Counted from the first letter of the stretch, positions 53,115 through 63,865 are shown. The stretch is DNA of 64,000 bases from Pantoea sp. Mb-10 (GCF_021272205.1 NZ_JAJSDX010000003.1:527632-591631), one strand, 5' to 3'. The notes: generated from the letters alone by a model not told the origin. Numbers and translations are program-made.

Positions 53115-54464
53115 ATGCTGGATAAAATTGTAATTGCTAACCGCGGCGAGATCGCGTTGCGCATTTTGCGTGCCTGTAAAGAACTGGGCATCAAGACTGT
53201 GGCTGTGCACTCCACCGCGGACCGCGACCTGAAGCACGTGCTGCTGGCGGACGAGACCGTGTGTATCGGTCCGGCGCAGTCGGTCAAAAGTTATCTGAAC
53301 ATTCCTGCGCTGATCTCCGCGGCCGAAATTACCGGTGCGGTGGCGATTCACCCAGGTTACGGCTTCCTGTCAGAGAATGCCGATTTTGCCGAGCAGGTTG
53401 AGCGCTCAGGCTTTATTTTTGTCGGCCCTAAAGCAGATACGATTCGCCTGATGGGCGACAAAGTGTCTGCTATCACCGCCATGAAAAAAGCGGGCGTCCC
53501 TACGGTACCGGGTTCAGACGGCTCGCTGACGGATGACATGGATAAAAACCGTGCCATCGCTAAGCGCATCGGTTATCCCGTTATCATCAAAGCCTCCGGC
53601 GGCGGCGGCGGTCGCGGCATGCGTGTCGTACGCAACGAAAAAGACCTTGAGCAGTCGATTGGCATGACCAAAGCGGAAGCCAAAGCGGCGTTCAATAACG
53701 ACATGGTTTACATGGAAAAATTCCTTGAAAATCCGCGTCATATTGAAATCCAGGTGCTGGCTGATGGTCAAGGTAATGCCATCTATCTGGCTGAGCGCGA
53801 CTGCTCCATGCAGCGTCGTCACCAGAAAGTCGTTGAAGAAGCACCTGCGCCGGGCATCACAGAAGAGCTGCGCCGCTTTATCGGCGAGCGCTGCTCTAAA
53901 GCCTGTGTGGAAATTGGCTACCGCGGTGCAGGTACTTTTGAGTTCCTGTACGAAAACGGCGAGTTCTATTTCATTGAGATGAACACCCGTATTCAGGTAG
54001 AGCATCCGGTCACCGAGATGATTACCGGTGTGGATCTGATCAAAGAGCAGCTACGTATTGCTGCTGGTCAGCCCCTGTCGATCAAACAGGAAGATGTTAT
54101 CGTGCGCGGTCATGCGGTTGAGTGCCGTATCAACGCCGAAGATCCCAATACCTTCCTGCCAAGCCCAGGTAAAATCACGCGCTTCCATGCCCCTGGTGGT
54201 TTTGGCGTGCGCTGGGAGTCACACATTTACGCGGGCTATAGCGTACCGCCGTTTTATGACTCCATGATTGGTAAGCTGATTACCTACGGCGAAAACCGTG
54301 ATGTGGCCATTGCGCGTATGAAAAATGCGCTGGCGGAACTGATCATCGACGGCATCAAGACTAACGTCGAGCTGCAGATGAAAATCATGTCCGACGAAAA
54401 CTTCCAGCAGGGTGGCACCAACATCCACTACCTGGAGAAAAAACTCGGCCTGCACGACAAGTAA
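53115..54464 (+). CDS. accC: Biotin carboxylase AccC
   Basis: A 449-residue ATP-grasp enzyme that carboxylates AccB-bound biotin. The N-terminal preATP-grasp part has [14 protein letters not shown]; the glycine-rich lid [11 protein letters not shown] is at about 162-172; the metal and biotin site has [14 protein letters not shown]. Length equals E. coli AccC. It ends with a good terminator, which closes the aroQ-accBC unit. Confidence 0.98.
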   Translation: MLDKIVIANRGEIALRILRACKELGIKTVAVHSTADRDLKHVLLADETVCIGPAQSVKSYLNIPALISAAEITGAVAIHPGYGFLSENADFAEQVERSGFIFVGPKADTIRLMGDKVSAITAMKKAGVPTVPGSDGSLTDDMDKNRAIAKRIGYPVIIKASGGGGGRGMRVVRNEKDLEQSIGMTKAEAKAAFNNDMVYMEKFLENPRHIEIQVLADGQGNAIYLAERDCSMQRRHQKVVEEAPAPGITEELRRFIGERCSKACVEIGYRGAGTFEFLYENGEFYFIEMNTRIQVEHPVTEMITGVDLIKEQLRIAAGQPLSIKQEDVIVRGHAVECRINAEDPNTFLPSPGKITRFHAPGGFGVRWESHIYAGYSVPPFYDSMIGKLITYGENRDVAIARMKNALAELIIDGIKTNVELQMKIMSDENFQQGGTNIHYLEKKLGLHDK

Positions 54465-54485
54465 GCGCAGCGCAGAGAAAAGCAG

Positions 54486-54508
54486 AGGCCGGTGATACCG
54501 GCCTTTTT
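54486..54508 (+). terminator. Terminator after accC
   Basis: AGGCCGGT, loop GAT, ACCGGCCT and a TTTTT run. It starts 21 bases after the accC stop codon. Confidence 0.88.
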
Positions 54509-54535
54509 CATTTTTGTTGCCGTTGAGGTTACATA

Positions 54536-54778
54536 ATGGATTGGCGTTATTTGCAGGCGAGTAAGGAAGCGCGCTGGGCCTTGGGTCTGGCGCTGGCTTA
54601 TCTCGCCGTTTGGGGGCTTTCTGCCTGGTTAGGCGGTGAAGCGCGCGGAATAACGGGCCTGCCGCGCTGGTTCGAACTCTCCTGCGTGTTTGCCCCCCTG
54701 CTGTTTACCGGGCTGTGCTGGCTGATGGTACGCCTGATATATCGCGATATGTCACTGGAGGATCAGGATGGACAATGA
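54536..54778 (+). CDS. yhdT: YhdT, DUF997 membrane protein
   Basis: An 80-residue protein with two hydrophobic segments (about 15-33 and 46-66), of the size of E. coli YhdT. It overlaps panF by 11 bases, which suggests a linked role in pantothenate uptake; no function is established. It starts 27 bases after the accC terminator, so it depends on read-through or a promoter within that hairpin region. Confidence 0.9.
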   Translation: MDWRYLQASKEARWALGLALAYLAVWGLSAWLGGEARGITGLPRWFELSCVFAPLLFTGLCWLMVRLIYRDMSLEDQDGQ

Positions 54779-56216
54779 AATCATCCTGCCGCTGCTGGGC
54801 TATCTGGTGCTGATTGCCGGCTTGTCGGTGTTTGCGGTGCGCAAACAGCGTACTGGAAGCTTCCTGTCGGAATACTTTTTAGGCAGCCGATCCATGGGCG
54901 GCTTTGTGTTGGCGATGACCATCACCACGACCTATATCAGCGCCAGCTCCTTTATTGGTGGTCCTGGCGCTGCGTATAAATATGGGCTGGGCTGGGTGCT
55001 GCTGGCGATGATTCAGGTGCCTGCCGTGTGGTTATCACTGACCGTGCTGGGCAAGAAATTTGCCATTCTGGCCCGCCGTTATAACGCCATTACGCTTAAC
55101 GACATGCTCTATGGTCGCTATCGCAGTCCGCTGCTGATTTGGCTGGCAAGCATTGCGCTACTGGTGGCGTTTGTCGGGGCGATGACGGTGCAGTTTATCG
55201 GCGGCGCGCGCCTGCTAGAGACCGCTGCCGGCATTCCTTATGACACCGGACTGCTGATTTTCGGCGGCACCATCGCCCTTTACACCGCATTGGGTGGCTT
55301 TCGCGCCAGCGTGCTCAATGATGCCATGCAAGGCATGGTGATGTTGGTGGGCACCTTTCTCCTGCTGTTTGCCGTGATCCATCGGGCCGGTGGGTTGGAA
55401 AATGCCGTGACCACGCTGCACGCCATCGATCCGCAGCTGGTGGCGCCAGAAGGCGTCGGCAATGTGATTACGCCGACCTTCCTCGGCTCCTTTGCCGTGC
55501 TGGTGTGCTTCGGGGTGATTGGCCTGCCGCACACCGCCGTGCGCTGTATTTCCTATAAAAGCAGCAAAGCCATGCACCGCGGCATTGTGCTGGGTACGCT
55601 GGTGGTGGTGATCCTGATGCTCGGCATGCACCTGGCAGGCGCGCTGGGTCGGGCCATTATTCCCGATCTCGCCGTGCCGGACCGTGTGATCCCAACGCTG
55701 ATGATTACCGTGTTGCCACCGCTGGCCGCCGGGATCTTTTTGGCCGCCCCTATGGCCGCCATCATGTCGACCATCAATGCTCAACTGCTGCAATCTTCCG
55801 CTACGCTGATCAAAGATTTGTACCTGCGTATTGCGCCGCAGCACAGCGAAAACGAGCCGCGCCTGCGGATACTGTCTGCCATCATCACCTTTGCGCTGGG
55901 CGCCCTGCTGATGCTGGCGGCGTGGAATCCGCCCGATATGATTATCTGGCTTAACCTGTTGGCCTTTGGCGGGCTTGAAGCGGTCTTTCTCTGGCCGCTG
56001 GTGCTTGGCCTCTACTGGGAGCGCGCCAACGCCAGCGGCGCGCTATGCGGCATGGTCGTGGGCGCAGGCTGTTATACGTTGCTGGCCAGCCTGAAGATTG
56101 AACTGGGGGGCTTTCATCCGATTGTCCCCTCCCTATCCTTAAGTCTCCTGGCCTTTTTGGTCGGAAACCTGTTTGGCAGATCGCCTGACGCGCGCGATGC
56201 TGCCGCGGTGAAATAA
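54768..56216 (+). CDS. panF: Sodium/pantothenate symporter PanF
   Basis: A 482-residue solute:sodium symporter (E. coli: 483) with about thirteen membrane segments. Family segments include [19 protein letters not shown] and the long [18 protein letters not shown] loop. It takes up pantothenate for coenzyme A synthesis. The gene overlaps the end of yhdT and is followed by prmA at 11 bases. Confidence 0.97.
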   Translation: MDNEIILPLLGYLVLIAGLSVFAVRKQRTGSFLSEYFLGSRSMGGFVLAMTITTTYISASSFIGGPGAAYKYGLGWVLLAMIQVPAVWLSLTVLGKKFAILARRYNAITLNDMLYGRYRSPLLIWLASIALLVAFVGAMTVQFIGGARLLETAAGIPYDTGLLIFGGTIALYTALGGFRASVLNDAMQGMVMLVGTFLLLFAVIHRAGGLENAVTTLHAIDPQLVAPEGVGNVITPTFLGSFAVLVCFGVIGLPHTAVRCISYKSSKAMHRGIVLGTLVVVILMLGMHLAGALGRAIIPDLAVPDRVIPTLMITVLPPLAAGIFLAAPMAAIMSTINAQLLQSSATLIKDLYLRIAPQHSENEPRLRILSAIITFALGALLMLAAWNPPDMIIWLNLLAFGGLEAVFLWPLVLGLYWERANASGALCGMVVGAGCYTLLASLKIELGGFHPIVPSLSLSLLAFLVGNLFGRSPDARDAAAVK

Positions 56217-56227
56217 AGAGAAACGCT

Positions 56228-57109
56228 ATGCCTTGGATTCAAATTAAAATTAACAGCACCGGCGCCCATGCCGAAACGCTGAGTGACGCGCTGATGGAAG
56301 CGGGCGCGGTATCGGTCACTTTTCAGGACACCCACGACAATCCGGTCTACGAGCCTCTGCCGGGTGAGACCCTGTTATGGGGCGATACCGATGTAATCGG
56401 TCTGTTCGATGCGGAAACCGACATGGCCGATGTGGTGGCAGAACTGCGCCAGCATCCGCTGCTGCAAAGCGGTTTTCGCCATAAAATCGAGCAGATTGAA
56501 GACAAAGACTGGGAGCGCGAATGGATGGATAACTTTCACCCGATGCGCTTTGGGGAGCGGTTGTGGATCTGCCCTAGCTGGCGCGACGTGCCGGATCCGA
56601 ATGCGGTCAATGTCATGCTCGATCCCGGCCTTGCCTTCGGCACAGGCACCCACCCTACGACCTCCCTGTGTCTGAGCTGGCTGGATGGCCTCGATCTGCA
56701 GGGCAAGACGGTGATCGATTTCGGCTGTGGCTCGGGTATTCTCGCCATTGCGGCGTTAAAACTCGGGGCCGCCCAAGCGATTGGGATCGACATCGATCCG
56801 CAGGCCATTCAGGCCAGCCGGGACAATGCCGAACGCAACGGCGTTGCCGATCGCCTGTCGCTCTATTTGCCTCATCAGCAGCCCGCTAATCTGCAGGCAG
56901 ACGTGGTCGTGGCCAATATTCTCGCCGGTCCGCTGCGCGAGCTGGCCCCCCTGATTAGCGTATTGCCCACGGCTGGCGGCCACCTCGGCCTTTCCGGCGT
57001 GCTTGCCAGTCAGGCTGAGGCCGTCTGCGAAGCTTACGCGGAACACTTCGCGCTGGATCCGGTGGCAGAAAAAGAAGAGTGGTGCCGCATCACCGGCATA
57101 CGCCGTTAA
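56228..57109 (+). CDS. prmA: Ribosomal protein L11 methyltransferase PrmA
   Basis: A 293-residue enzyme that trimethylates L11 at several amino groups. An N-terminal L11-binding domain (about 1-60) precedes the Rossmann methyltransferase domain with the SAM motif [18 protein letters not shown] (near 162-179) and the acidic DIDPQAI. The NILAGPL segment replaces NPPY-type motifs, as usual for PrmA. It is 11 bases after panF. Confidence 0.97.
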   Translation: MPWIQIKINSTGAHAETLSDALMEAGAVSVTFQDTHDNPVYEPLPGETLLWGDTDVIGLFDAETDMADVVAELRQHPLLQSGFRHKIEQIEDKDWEREWMDNFHPMRFGERLWICPSWRDVPDPNAVNVMLDPGLAFGTGTHPTTSLCLSWLDGLDLQGKTVIDFGCGSGILAIAALKLGAAQAIGIDIDPQAIQASRDNAERNGVADRLSLYLPHQQPANLQADVVVANILAGPLRELAPLISVLPTAGGHLGLSGVLASQAEAVCEAYAEHFALDPVAEKEEWCRITGIRR

Positions 57110-57476
57110 GTCGGTAGCGGGCCAGCCGCGTTGCTGGCCTGCACGCTTGCGCTGTTCGCTACGGGTGAAAAGTACGCGCTGCGCTGGTGTATAAACGGAC
57201 AAATACGCGTTCTCAGGCCGCCATTTCTTTGGCGAATTGCCTGTTGTAGCGCTTTTTATGTTGTGATTTAGCGCAATTTTTAAGAAAAACGTTTGTATAC
57301 AATTTCACCTTTTATTTTTAACGTTATGAAATTTATAAACTTTTAAAAAAATGATTGCCACCGTCGAGATTTCCCCCTGGGAATAAGGCGACATTGTTCA
57401 AAGTTTGGCCTTTCATCTTCTTTAAAAAATGCGTAATATACGCCGCCTTGCGAACAGTTAAGGTCACTTCTTCTTC
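57110..57476. other. prmA-dusB intergenic region
   Basis: A 367-base gene-free stretch. A GGCCAGC/GCTGGCC hairpin (57120-57139) without a T-tract follows prmA. A strongly A/T-rich block (about 57240-57360) with phased A and T tracts precedes the dusB-fis promoter and would suit Fis/IHF binding and an UP element, as in E. coli. Confidence 0.65.
57411..57439 (+). promoter_or_regulatory. dusB-fis promoter
   Basis: TTTCAT (57411-57416), a 17-base spacer and TAATAT (57434-57439), followed by a GC-rich ACGCCGCC discriminator. Sequence and spacing closely follow the known E. coli fis promoter, which is activated in nutrient upshift, repressed by ppGpp/DksA and autoregulated by Fis. Confidence 0.85.
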
Positions 57477-58442
57477 ATGCGCATTGGACACCATCAGCTT
57501 CGTAATCGCCTCATTGCTGCGCCTATGGCCGGAGTTTCCGATAAGCCATTTCGCACGTTGTGTTACGAGAACGGCGCCGGCATGACTGTCTCAGAGATGC
57601 TGTCATCTAACCCGGAAGTTTGGGCCAGTGACAAATCCCGTTTGCGTATGGTGCATAGTGACGAGCCCGGTATTCGCGCCGTGCAAATTGCCGGATGCGA
57701 TCCCGATGAGATGGCGGCGGCCGCGCAAATTAACGTTGCGTCTGGCGCGCAGGTTATTGATATCAATATGGGCTGCCCGGCGAAGAAAGTGAATCGTAAG
57801 ATGGCTGGCTCCGCGCTGCTGCAGTATCCGCACTTGGTAGAATCGATTCTCCGTGCGGTGGTCAATGCGGTGGACGTACCGGTCACGCTGAAGATTCGCA
57901 CTGGCTGGGACAAAGATAATCGTAATTGTGTTGATATTGCCCAATTGGCTGAACGTTGTGGCATTCAGGCTCTCACCATCCATGGCCGCACGCGCGCCTG
58001 TTTGTTTGAGGGGCAAGCTGAATACGACAGCATTCGGACAGTTAAGCAGAGCGTTTCCATTCCGATTATCGCGAATGGCGACATTACTGACCCGCATAAA
58101 GCCAGAGCAGTGCTCGACTATACTGGAGCTGACGCTCTGATGGTTGGCCGTGCTGCTCAGGGAAGACCGTGGATCTTCCGGGAAATCCAGCATTATCTGG
58201 ACACAGGGGAGCTGCTGGCACCGAAGCCGCTGGCTGAAGTGAAGCACATGCTGATTGGACATATACGGGAGCTGCACGACTTTTACGGTCAGCGCAAGGG
58301 ATACCGTATAGCCCGAAAACACGTTTCCTGGTATTTACAGGAAAGTGCCCCTGACGACCAGTTTCGGCGCACATTCAACGCCATTGAGGATGCCAGCGAA
58401 CAGCTGGAGGCGTTGGAGGCATACTTCGAAAATCTTGCGTAA
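57477..58442 (+). CDS. dusB: tRNA-dihydrouridine synthase B
   Basis: A 321-residue flavoenzyme (E. coli: 321) that reduces U17 in the tRNA D-loop. The TIM barrel has the catalytic Cys100 in [12 protein letters not shown], the FMN-phosphate segments ANGDI and [10 protein letters not shown], and [11 protein letters not shown]. The start codon has only a weak, distant AAGG upstream, consistent with the low translation reported for dusB. It is co-transcribed with fis 24 bases downstream. Confidence 0.97.
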   Translation: MRIGHHQLRNRLIAAPMAGVSDKPFRTLCYENGAGMTVSEMLSSNPEVWASDKSRLRMVHSDEPGIRAVQIAGCDPDEMAAAAQINVASGAQVIDINMGCPAKKVNRKMAGSALLQYPHLVESILRAVVNAVDVPVTLKIRTGWDKDNRNCVDIAQLAERCGIQALTIHGRTRACLFEGQAEYDSIRTVKQSVSIPIIANGDITDPHKARAVLDYTGADALMVGRAAQGRPWIFREIQHYLDTGELLAPKPLAEVKHMLIGHIRELHDFYGQRKGYRIARKHVSWYLQESAPDDQFRRTFNAIEDASEQLEALEAYFENLA

Positions 58443-58466
58443 ACGAAATAAAGAGCTGAAAGAACT

Positions 58467-58763
58467 ATGTTCGAACAACGCGTAAATTCTGACGTACTGA
58501 CTGTTTCTACCGTTAACTCACAGGATCAGGTGACGCAAAAGCCACTGCGTGATTCGGTTAAACAAGCACTGAAGAACTATTTTGCTCAACTGAACGGTCA
58601 AGATGTAAGTGACCTGTATGAGCTGGTGCTGGCTGAAGTTGAGCAGCCTCTGTTGGACATGGTGATGCAGTACACCCGTGGCAACCAGACTCGCGCAGCG
58701 CTGATGATGGGTATCAACCGTGGTACTCTGCGTAAGAAGCTGAAAAAATACGGCATGAACTGA
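58467..58763 (+). CDS. fis: Nucleoid protein Fis
   Basis: A 98-residue DNA-bending protein identical in length to E. coli Fis. The flexible N-terminal beta arm region (about 10-26) is followed by helices and the C-terminal helix-turn-helix ([20 protein letters not shown], about 73-92). It activates rRNA and tRNA promoters and shapes the nucleoid in fast growth. It is transcribed from the stringent promoter upstream of dusB, with its own terminator. Confidence 0.99.
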   Translation: MFEQRVNSDVLTVSTVNSQDQVTQKPLRDSVKQALKNYFAQLNGQDVSDLYELVLAEVEQPLLDMVMQYTRGNQTRAALMMGINRGTLRKKLKKYGMN

Positions 58764-58781
58764 TTGGTTCTCGCTGTACTG

Positions 58782-58807
58782 ACGCCAACCTCCGGGTTGG
58801 CGTTTTT
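58782..58807 (+). terminator. Terminator of dusB-fis
   Basis: ACGCCAACC, loop TCCG, GGTTGGCGT and TTTTT. It begins 18 bases after the fis stop codon. Confidence 0.92.
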
Positions 58808-59074
58808 GTTTGTGATCTGCCCCGCCCTCTCCTCCTGCTCACACCCGATGAAACAGTTGTCGCGCAAATGGTAACGATAGTTGCAATCACTGCCGTCACG
58901 TCTTTGCCTGTGCTGCCGCTTCGTTGCCCTGTTATGGAGCATCTCTCACGGGCGTTTGAAAGCCCCCGCATCCCGCGTCATATGTGATCCTGCGCTGTTT
59001 CAGCCGCAACGCTATAAAAACGTACATTTCCTCATGAGCGATAGCTCACACTGCTTCACTGACGTGAAACTTTT

Positions 59075-59121
59075 TGCACTAAATGTGATCGCGTCGTCTC
59101 GTCATGCCGCCTTTTGGTGCG
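59075..59121 (+). promoter_or_regulatory. Two NtrC-like sites upstream of yhdW
   Basis: The site at 59105-59121 (TGCCGCCTTTTGGTGCG) has a full TTTTGGTGC right arm of the NtrC consensus. The site at 59075-59091 starts with a perfect TGCAC left arm but has a poor right arm. Their centres are 30 bases apart, about three helical turns, at roughly -139 and -109 from the predicted start, close to the -140/-108 layout of glnA. Confidence 0.55.
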
Positions 59122-59195
59122 CGATAGTAGTCAGAATCTTCTGATACCGCCTGGCAGAGAAACGTTTTCCCCTTAAATTCAGGACTTCGCAAACC

Positions 59196-59211
59196 TGGCA
59201 TCAGGTTTGCA
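59196..59211 (+). promoter_or_regulatory. Sigma-54 promoter of yhdWXYZ
   Basis: TGGCAT-CAGGT-TTGCA matches the -24/-12 consensus TGGCAC-N5-TTGCW with one mismatch and exact GG-to-GC spacing (59197-59198 and 59209-59210). The predicted start is near 59221, giving a leader of about 85 bases. Confidence 0.75.
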
Positions 59212-59305
59212 AACTCGTGGATGGCAACAGCCGCAGACAGATAACAGCGCACAACAAAGTGCGTGCAAACATAACAACACACGACCACGCTACACAGGAT
59301 GCTTT

Positions 59306-60331
59306 ATGAAAAAAATGATGCTTTCTACCCTGGTTGCCGCAGCCTCGCTTTTGGCCGTAGCTCAACAAGCACATGCGGGCGCCACGCTGGACGCCATTAA
59401 GAAGAAGGGATTCGTGCAATGCGGCATCAGCGACGGCCTGCCTGGCTTTTCCTATGCTGACGCCAGCGGTAAATTCACCGGTATCGACGTGGACGTGTGC
59501 CGCGCTACGGCTGCCGCCGTGTTTGGTGATGCAAGCAAAGTGAAATACACGCCACTGACGGCAAAAGAGCGCTTCACCGCTCTGCAGTCGGGCGAAGTGG
59601 ATATTCTTTCGCGCAATACCACCTGGACGTCATCGCGTGACGGCGGCATGGGCTTCCTGTTCGCGGGCGTTAACTATTACGACGGCATCGGCTTCCTGAC
59701 GCACAAAAAAGCAGGCCTGAAGAGCGCCAAAGAGCTGGACGGCGCCACCGTGTGTATTCAGGCGGGTACCGATACCGAGCTGAACGTGGCCGACTATTTC
59801 AAAGCCAACAACATGCAGTACACGCCAGTGACCTTCGATCGCTCTGATGAGTCGGCCAAGGCACTCGACAGCGGCCGCTGCGATACCCTGTCCTCTGACC
59901 AGTCTCAGCTCTATGCGCTGCGTATCAAGCTGGGCAAGCCTGACGATTTCATCGTACTGCCGGAAGTGATCTCTAAAGAGCCGCTGGGCCCGGTGGTGCG
60001 TCGCGGTGATGATGACTGGTTCACCATCGTGAAATGGTCCTTGTTCGCCATGCTTAATGCAGAAGAAATGGGCATCACCTCTAAAAACGTGGATGACAAA
60101 GTGGCGAAGCCTGCCACCCCAGATATGGCCCATCTGTTAGGCGCTGAAGGCGACTTCGGCAAAGACCTGAAGCTGGATAACAAGTGGGCTTACAACATCA
60201 TTAAGCAAGTGGGTAACTATCAGGAAGTGTTTGACCGCAACGTCGGCAAAGACAGCGCGCTGAAAATTGCGCGTGGCCAGAATGCGCTCTGGAATCAGGG
60301 CGGCATTCAGTACGCCCCGCCAGTACGCTAA
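59306..60331 (+). CDS. yhdW: Amino acid ABC transporter periplasmic binding protein
   Basis: A 341-residue family 3 solute-binding protein of the AapJ/YhdW type. The signal peptide (about 1-23) ends in AHA. The mature part has CGISDGLPGFSYAD near the start, GIDVDVCRATAAAVFG, and the family segment LSRNTTWTSSRD. It should bind polar or general L-amino acids. ATG 59306 (MKKMMLSTL) has AGGA upstream and begins the signal peptide; a longer frame from 59207 includes unconserved residues. The gene is intact here, while I recall that K-12 yhdW is annotated as a pseudogene. Confidence 0.94.
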   Translation: MKKMMLSTLVAAASLLAVAQQAHAGATLDAIKKKGFVQCGISDGLPGFSYADASGKFTGIDVDVCRATAAAVFGDASKVKYTPLTAKERFTALQSGEVDILSRNTTWTSSRDGGMGFLFAGVNYYDGIGFLTHKKAGLKSAKELDGATVCIQAGTDTELNVADYFKANNMQYTPVTFDRSDESAKALDSGRCDTLSSDQSQLYALRIKLGKPDDFIVLPEVISKEPLGPVVRRGDDDWFTIVKWSLFAMLNAEEMGITSKNVDDKVAKPATPDMAHLLGAEGDFGKDLKLDNKWAYNIIKQVGNYQEVFDRNVGKDSALKIARGQNALWNQGGIQYAPPVR

Positions 60332-60399
60332 GTTCTGCGCTGCAAGTCGGGCACCGCGCACCTGCGGTGCCCAGACGTTTTCTTGACTGAGGTTTTAAC

Positions 60400-61578
60400 A
60401 TGTCGCAACGCCCAACCGTAAAAAGGGATTTTTCATTCGGTAATCCTGCGGTTCGCGCCTGGCTTTACCAACTCATCGCTATTGTCGCTGTGATCGCCGT
60501 CGTGGGATATCTGATCCACAACACCATCATCAATCTGGCTAACCGTGGCATCACGTCTGGCTTCGGCTTTCTGGAGCGCAGCGCAGGCTTTGGCATCGTC
60601 CAACATCTGATCGACTACACCGAAGGCGACACCTACGCGCGCGTTTTTTTAGTGGGGTTGACCAATACGCTGCTGGTCTCTGCGCTCTGTATTGTGTTCG
60701 CTTCCGTGCTGGGGTTTGCCATTGGCCTCGCCCGGCTCTCTGAGAACTGGCTGCTGCGTAAGCTTTCTACGATTTATATCGAAACGTTTCGAAACATTCC
60801 GCCGCTGCTGCAAATTTTCTTCTGGTATTTTGCTGTGCTGCGCAATTTACCGGGACCGCGTCAGGCGCTTAATGCTTTCGATTTGGCGTTTGTCAGCAAC
60901 CGCGGCTTGTATATCCCATGGCCAACTTACGCGCCCGGCACCTGGCCGTTTGTGATTGCGCTCGCGCTGGCGATTGCCGGCTGTGTTGCCTTGTTCCGCT
61001 TCAACCGTAAACATCAACTCAAAACTGGTCAGCTTCGTCGTACGTGGCCTGCTGCGGTTGGCCTGCTGGTGCTGCTCCCGCTCATTGCCCATACGCTGTT
61101 TGGCGCGGCAACGCATTGGGATGTCCCAACGCTGCGCGGGTTTAACTTCCGGGGAGGATTCGCGATGATTCCAGAGTTGGCGGCGTTGACGCTGGCACTG
61201 TCGATCTACACCTCTTCTTTCATCGCTGAAGTGATCCGCGCCGGCATTCAGTCGGTTCCGCATGGTCAGAGTGAAGCGGCGCGTTCGCTGGGTCTGCCCA
61301 ATCCGGTCACGCTGCGGCAGGTGATCATTCCGCAGGCAATGCGGGTAATCATTCCACCGCTCACCAGCCAGTACCTGAACATTGTGAAAAACTCCTCGCT
61401 GGCAGCGGCCATTGGCTATCCCGATATGGTGTCGCTGTTTGCCGGAACGGTACTTAACCAAACGGGCCAGGCGATCGAAACCATTGCCATCACGATGGCG
61501 GTCTACCTGATTATCAGCCTGAGCATTTCGCTGCTGATGAACCTCTATAACCGCAAAATCGCGCTGGTCGAGCGTTAA
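60400..61578 (+). CDS. yhdX: Amino acid ABC transporter permease YhdX
   Basis: A 392-residue HisMQ-family permease (AapQ type) with about eight membrane segments and a long insertion between the first helices, typical of this subfamily. The EAA-loop region reads GQSEAARSLGLPNPVTLRQVIIPQA. It pairs with YhdY to form the membrane channel. It lies 68 bases after yhdW. Confidence 0.95.
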   Translation: MSQRPTVKRDFSFGNPAVRAWLYQLIAIVAVIAVVGYLIHNTIINLANRGITSGFGFLERSAGFGIVQHLIDYTEGDTYARVFLVGLTNTLLVSALCIVFASVLGFAIGLARLSENWLLRKLSTIYIETFRNIPPLLQIFFWYFAVLRNLPGPRQALNAFDLAFVSNRGLYIPWPTYAPGTWPFVIALALAIAGCVALFRFNRKHQLKTGQLRRTWPAAVGLLVLLPLIAHTLFGAATHWDVPTLRGFNFRGGFAMIPELAALTLALSIYTSSFIAEVIRAGIQSVPHGQSEAARSLGLPNPVTLRQVIIPQAMRVIIPPLTSQYLNIVKNSSLAAAIGYPDMVSLFAGTVLNQTGQAIETIAITMAVYLIISLSISLLMNLYNRKIALVER

Positions 61579-61593
61579 GAGAACGGGATCTGT

Positions 61594-62694
61594 ATGTCTG
61601 TTACCACTCATGAAACACCGCCGGTATCTGCTAATCCGCTCGGTAAAGCGTGGCTCTGGGCGCGCAAAAATCTGTTTTCCAGCTGGCTGAACACATTTCT
61701 GACGCTGTTTAGCCTCTGGATTATCTGGAGCGTGATCCCACCGGCTCTAAACTGGCTCATTTTCCAGGCCAACTGGATAGGTGAGACCCGTGCCGACTGT
61801 ACCAAAGAGGGTGCCTGCTGGGTGTTTATCCACGCACGTTTTGGTCAGTTTATGTATGGCCTTTATCCGCATGAACTGCGCTGGCGCATTAATCTGGCGC
61901 TGGTGATTGGCCTGCTTTCTATCGTGCCGATGTTTATCCGCGCGTTACCGCGCCGTGGACGTTATATCGCCTGCTGGGCAGTGATCTATCCCGTGGTGGT
62001 CTGGCTTTTATTGTATGGCGGTTACTTGGGGCTTGAACGCGTTGAAACCCGCCAGTGGGGCGGCTTAACGCTGACGCTGATTATCGCCTCGGTGGGCATT
62101 GCGGGCGCGCTGCCGCTGGGCATTTTGCTGGCACTGGGACGCCGCTCGTCGATGCCGGTGGTACGCACGCTGTCGGTGATTTTTATCGAATTCTGGCGCG
62201 GCGTGCCTTTGATCACCGTCTTGTTTATGTCCTCAGTGATGCTGCCGCTGTTTATGGCGGAAGGCACCACGATCGACAAGCTCGTGCGCGCACTGGTTGG
62301 CGTTATTTTATTCCAGTCTGCCTATGTGGCTGAGGTCGTGCGCGGCGGTTTGCAGGCGTTGCCGAAAGGACAGTATGAAGCGGCAGAATCGCTGGCGCTG
62401 GGCTACTGGAAAACGCAGGGATTAGTGATCCTGCCACAGGCGCTCAAATTAACGATTCCAGGCTTGGTGAACACCATTATTGCCCTGTTTAAGGACACCA
62501 GTTTGGTGATCATTATTGGCCTGTTTGATCTTTTCAGTAGCGTGCAGCAAGCCACCGTCGACCCCGCCTGGTTGGGCATGTCGACCGAAGGGTATGTGTT
62601 TGCGGCATTGGTCTACTGGGTTTTCTGTTTCAGCATGTCGCGCTATAGCCAGTATCTGGAAAGGCGCTTCCACACCGGGCGTAAATCGCACTGA
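61594..62694 (+). CDS. yhdY: Amino acid ABC transporter permease YhdY
   Basis: A 366-residue HisMQ-family permease (AapM type) with about eight membrane segments. The EAA loop reads [20 protein letters not shown] and contacts the ATPase YhdZ. A periplasmic stretch with Cys residues ([13 protein letters not shown]) lies at about 60-75. It is 15 bases after yhdX. Confidence 0.95.
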   Translation: MSVTTHETPPVSANPLGKAWLWARKNLFSSWLNTFLTLFSLWIIWSVIPPALNWLIFQANWIGETRADCTKEGACWVFIHARFGQFMYGLYPHELRWRINLALVIGLLSIVPMFIRALPRRGRYIACWAVIYPVVVWLLLYGGYLGLERVETRQWGGLTLTLIIASVGIAGALPLGILLALGRRSSMPVVRTLSVIFIEFWRGVPLITVLFMSSVMLPLFMAEGTTIDKLVRALVGVILFQSAYVAEVVRGGLQALPKGQYEAAESLALGYWKTQGLVILPQALKLTIPGLVNTIIALFKDTSLVIIIGLFDLFSSVQQATVDPAWLGMSTEGYVFAALVYWVFCFSMSRYSQYLERRFHTGRKSH

Positions 62695-62702
62695 GGTTTC
62701 AA

Positions 62703-63464
62703 ATGACACAAGTAATGACTAACGCAGCGGATGCGCTGATGATTTCGCTTGAGAACGTGAACAAATGGTACGGCCAATTTCACGTGCTGAAAGACATTAA
62801 TCTCCAGGTGAAACCCCGGGAACGTATTGTACTGTGCGGGCCTTCAGGCTCCGGTAAATCTACGACCATTCGCTGTATCAACCATCTTGAAGAGCACCAA
62901 CAGGGGCGCATTGTTGTCGATGGGATTCACCTCAACGACGACGTACGTAATATTGAACGTGTGCGTACCGAAGTGGGTATGGTGTTTCAGCACTTCAATC
63001 TTTTTCCGCATTTGACCGTGTTGCAAAATTGTACTTTAGCGCCGATTTGGGTGCGTAAAATGCCGAAGAAGGAAGCGGAAGCGCTGGCTATGCACTATCT
63101 GGAACGCGTGCGTATTGCTGAACATGCGCACAAGTTTCCCGGCCAGCTTTCGGGTGGCCAGCAGCAGCGCGTGGCGATTGCGCGATCCCTGTGTATGAAA
63201 CCCAAGATTATGTTATTTGATGAGCCCACCTCAGCGCTCGATCCCGAGATGGTGAAAGAGGTGCTTGATACTATGATTGGGTTAGCCGAAGACGGCATGA
63301 CCATGCTTTGCGTGACGCATGAGATGGGTTTTGCCCGTACGGTGGCTGACCGTGTGATCTTTATGGATCGCGGAGAGATTGTTGAGATGGCACCGCCTGA
63401 GACATTCTTCTCTAATCCGCAATCTGAACGCACCCGCGCGTTTCTGTCACAGGTTATTCACTAA
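62703..63464 (+). CDS. yhdZ: Amino acid ABC transporter ATP-binding protein YhdZ
   Basis: A 253-residue ATPase of the polar amino acid uptake family. Walker [10 protein letters not shown] (near 43-51), Q-loop [11 protein letters not shown], signature [15 protein letters not shown], Walker [15 protein letters not shown] and H-loop CVTHEMGF are all intact. It energises YhdX/YhdY and is eight bases after yhdY. A terminator follows, and the rRNA operon converges on it from the right. Confidence 0.97.
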   Translation: MTQVMTNAADALMISLENVNKWYGQFHVLKDINLQVKPRERIVLCGPSGSGKSTTIRCINHLEEHQQGRIVVDGIHLNDDVRNIERVRTEVGMVFQHFNLFPHLTVLQNCTLAPIWVRKMPKKEAEALAMHYLERVRIAEHAHKFPGQLSGGQQQRVAIARSLCMKPKIMLFDEPTSALDPEMVKEVLDTMIGLAEDGMTMLCVTHEMGFARTVADRVIFMDRGEIVEMAPPETFFSNPQSERTRAFLSQVIH

Positions 63465-63480
63465 AGCAGGCTTATCCCCC

Positions 63481-63509
63481 GCCTCTGCCGCGCTGGCAGA
63501 GGCTTTTTT
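63481..63509 (+). terminator. Terminator of yhdWXYZ
   Basis: GCCTCTGCC, loop GCGCT, GGCAGAGGC and TTTTTT. Confidence 0.92.
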
Positions 63510-63600
63510 ATCCCCGCCTGAACCTTAATCGGCTGTCACGTAAGAGATAAGAGAGCGGCTTTAAAGAAAGAAGCGATATTTTCCTGAATCGGAAATGGCA

Positions 63601-63632
63601 AAAAGCCCTGAACGGTCGTTCAGGGCTTTTTT
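63601..63632 (-). terminator. Terminator of the rRNA operon
   Basis: AGCCCTGAACG, two-base centre, CGTTCAGGGCT, flanked by A and T tracts on either side. Read leftward it directly follows the last 5S gene; symmetrical flanks allow it to act both ways. Confidence 0.9.
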
Positions 63633-63637
63633 ATTTG

Positions 63638-63757
63638 ATGCCTGGCAGTTCCCTACTCTCGCATGGGGAGACCCCACACTACCATCGGCGCTACGGCGTT
63701 TCACTTCTGAGTTCGGCATGGGGTCAGGTGGGACCACCGCGCTAAAGCCGCCAGGCA
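63638..63757 (-). rRNA. rrf: 5S ribosomal RNA, distal copy
   Basis: A 120-base 5S rRNA, beginning TGCCTGGCGGC and ending TGCCAGGCAT, differing from E. coli at a few bases near position 12. It is identical to the copy at 63878-63997. Confidence 0.98.
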
Positions 63758-63789
63758 AATTCTTTTCTGGCCGAACTCATGTCTGTTAC

Positions 63790-63865
63790 TGGTGCTGATA
63801 CCCAGAGTCGAACTGGGGACCTCACCCTTACCAAGGGTGCGCTCTACCAACTGAGCCATATCAGC
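63790..63865 (-). tRNA. thrV: tRNA-Thr (GGT)
   Basis: A 76-base tRNA beginning GCTGATATGGCTCAG, with anticodon loop CTTGGTAAG (anticodon GGT), T-loop GTTCGACTC and encoded CCA. It lies between two 5S genes, as thrV does in E. coli rrnD. Confidence 0.97.

Larger units (their letters stand above)
58808..59305. other. fis-yhdW intergenic region
   Basis: About 500 bases without a supported gene. The right half carries an Ntr-type control region: a sigma-54 promoter at 59196-59211 with NtrC-like sites at 59075-59091 and 59105-59121. The left half (58808-59070) shows no recognised element. The E. coli genes between fis and yhdW (yhdJ, yhdU, acrSEF, yhdV) are absent. Confidence 0.7.
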
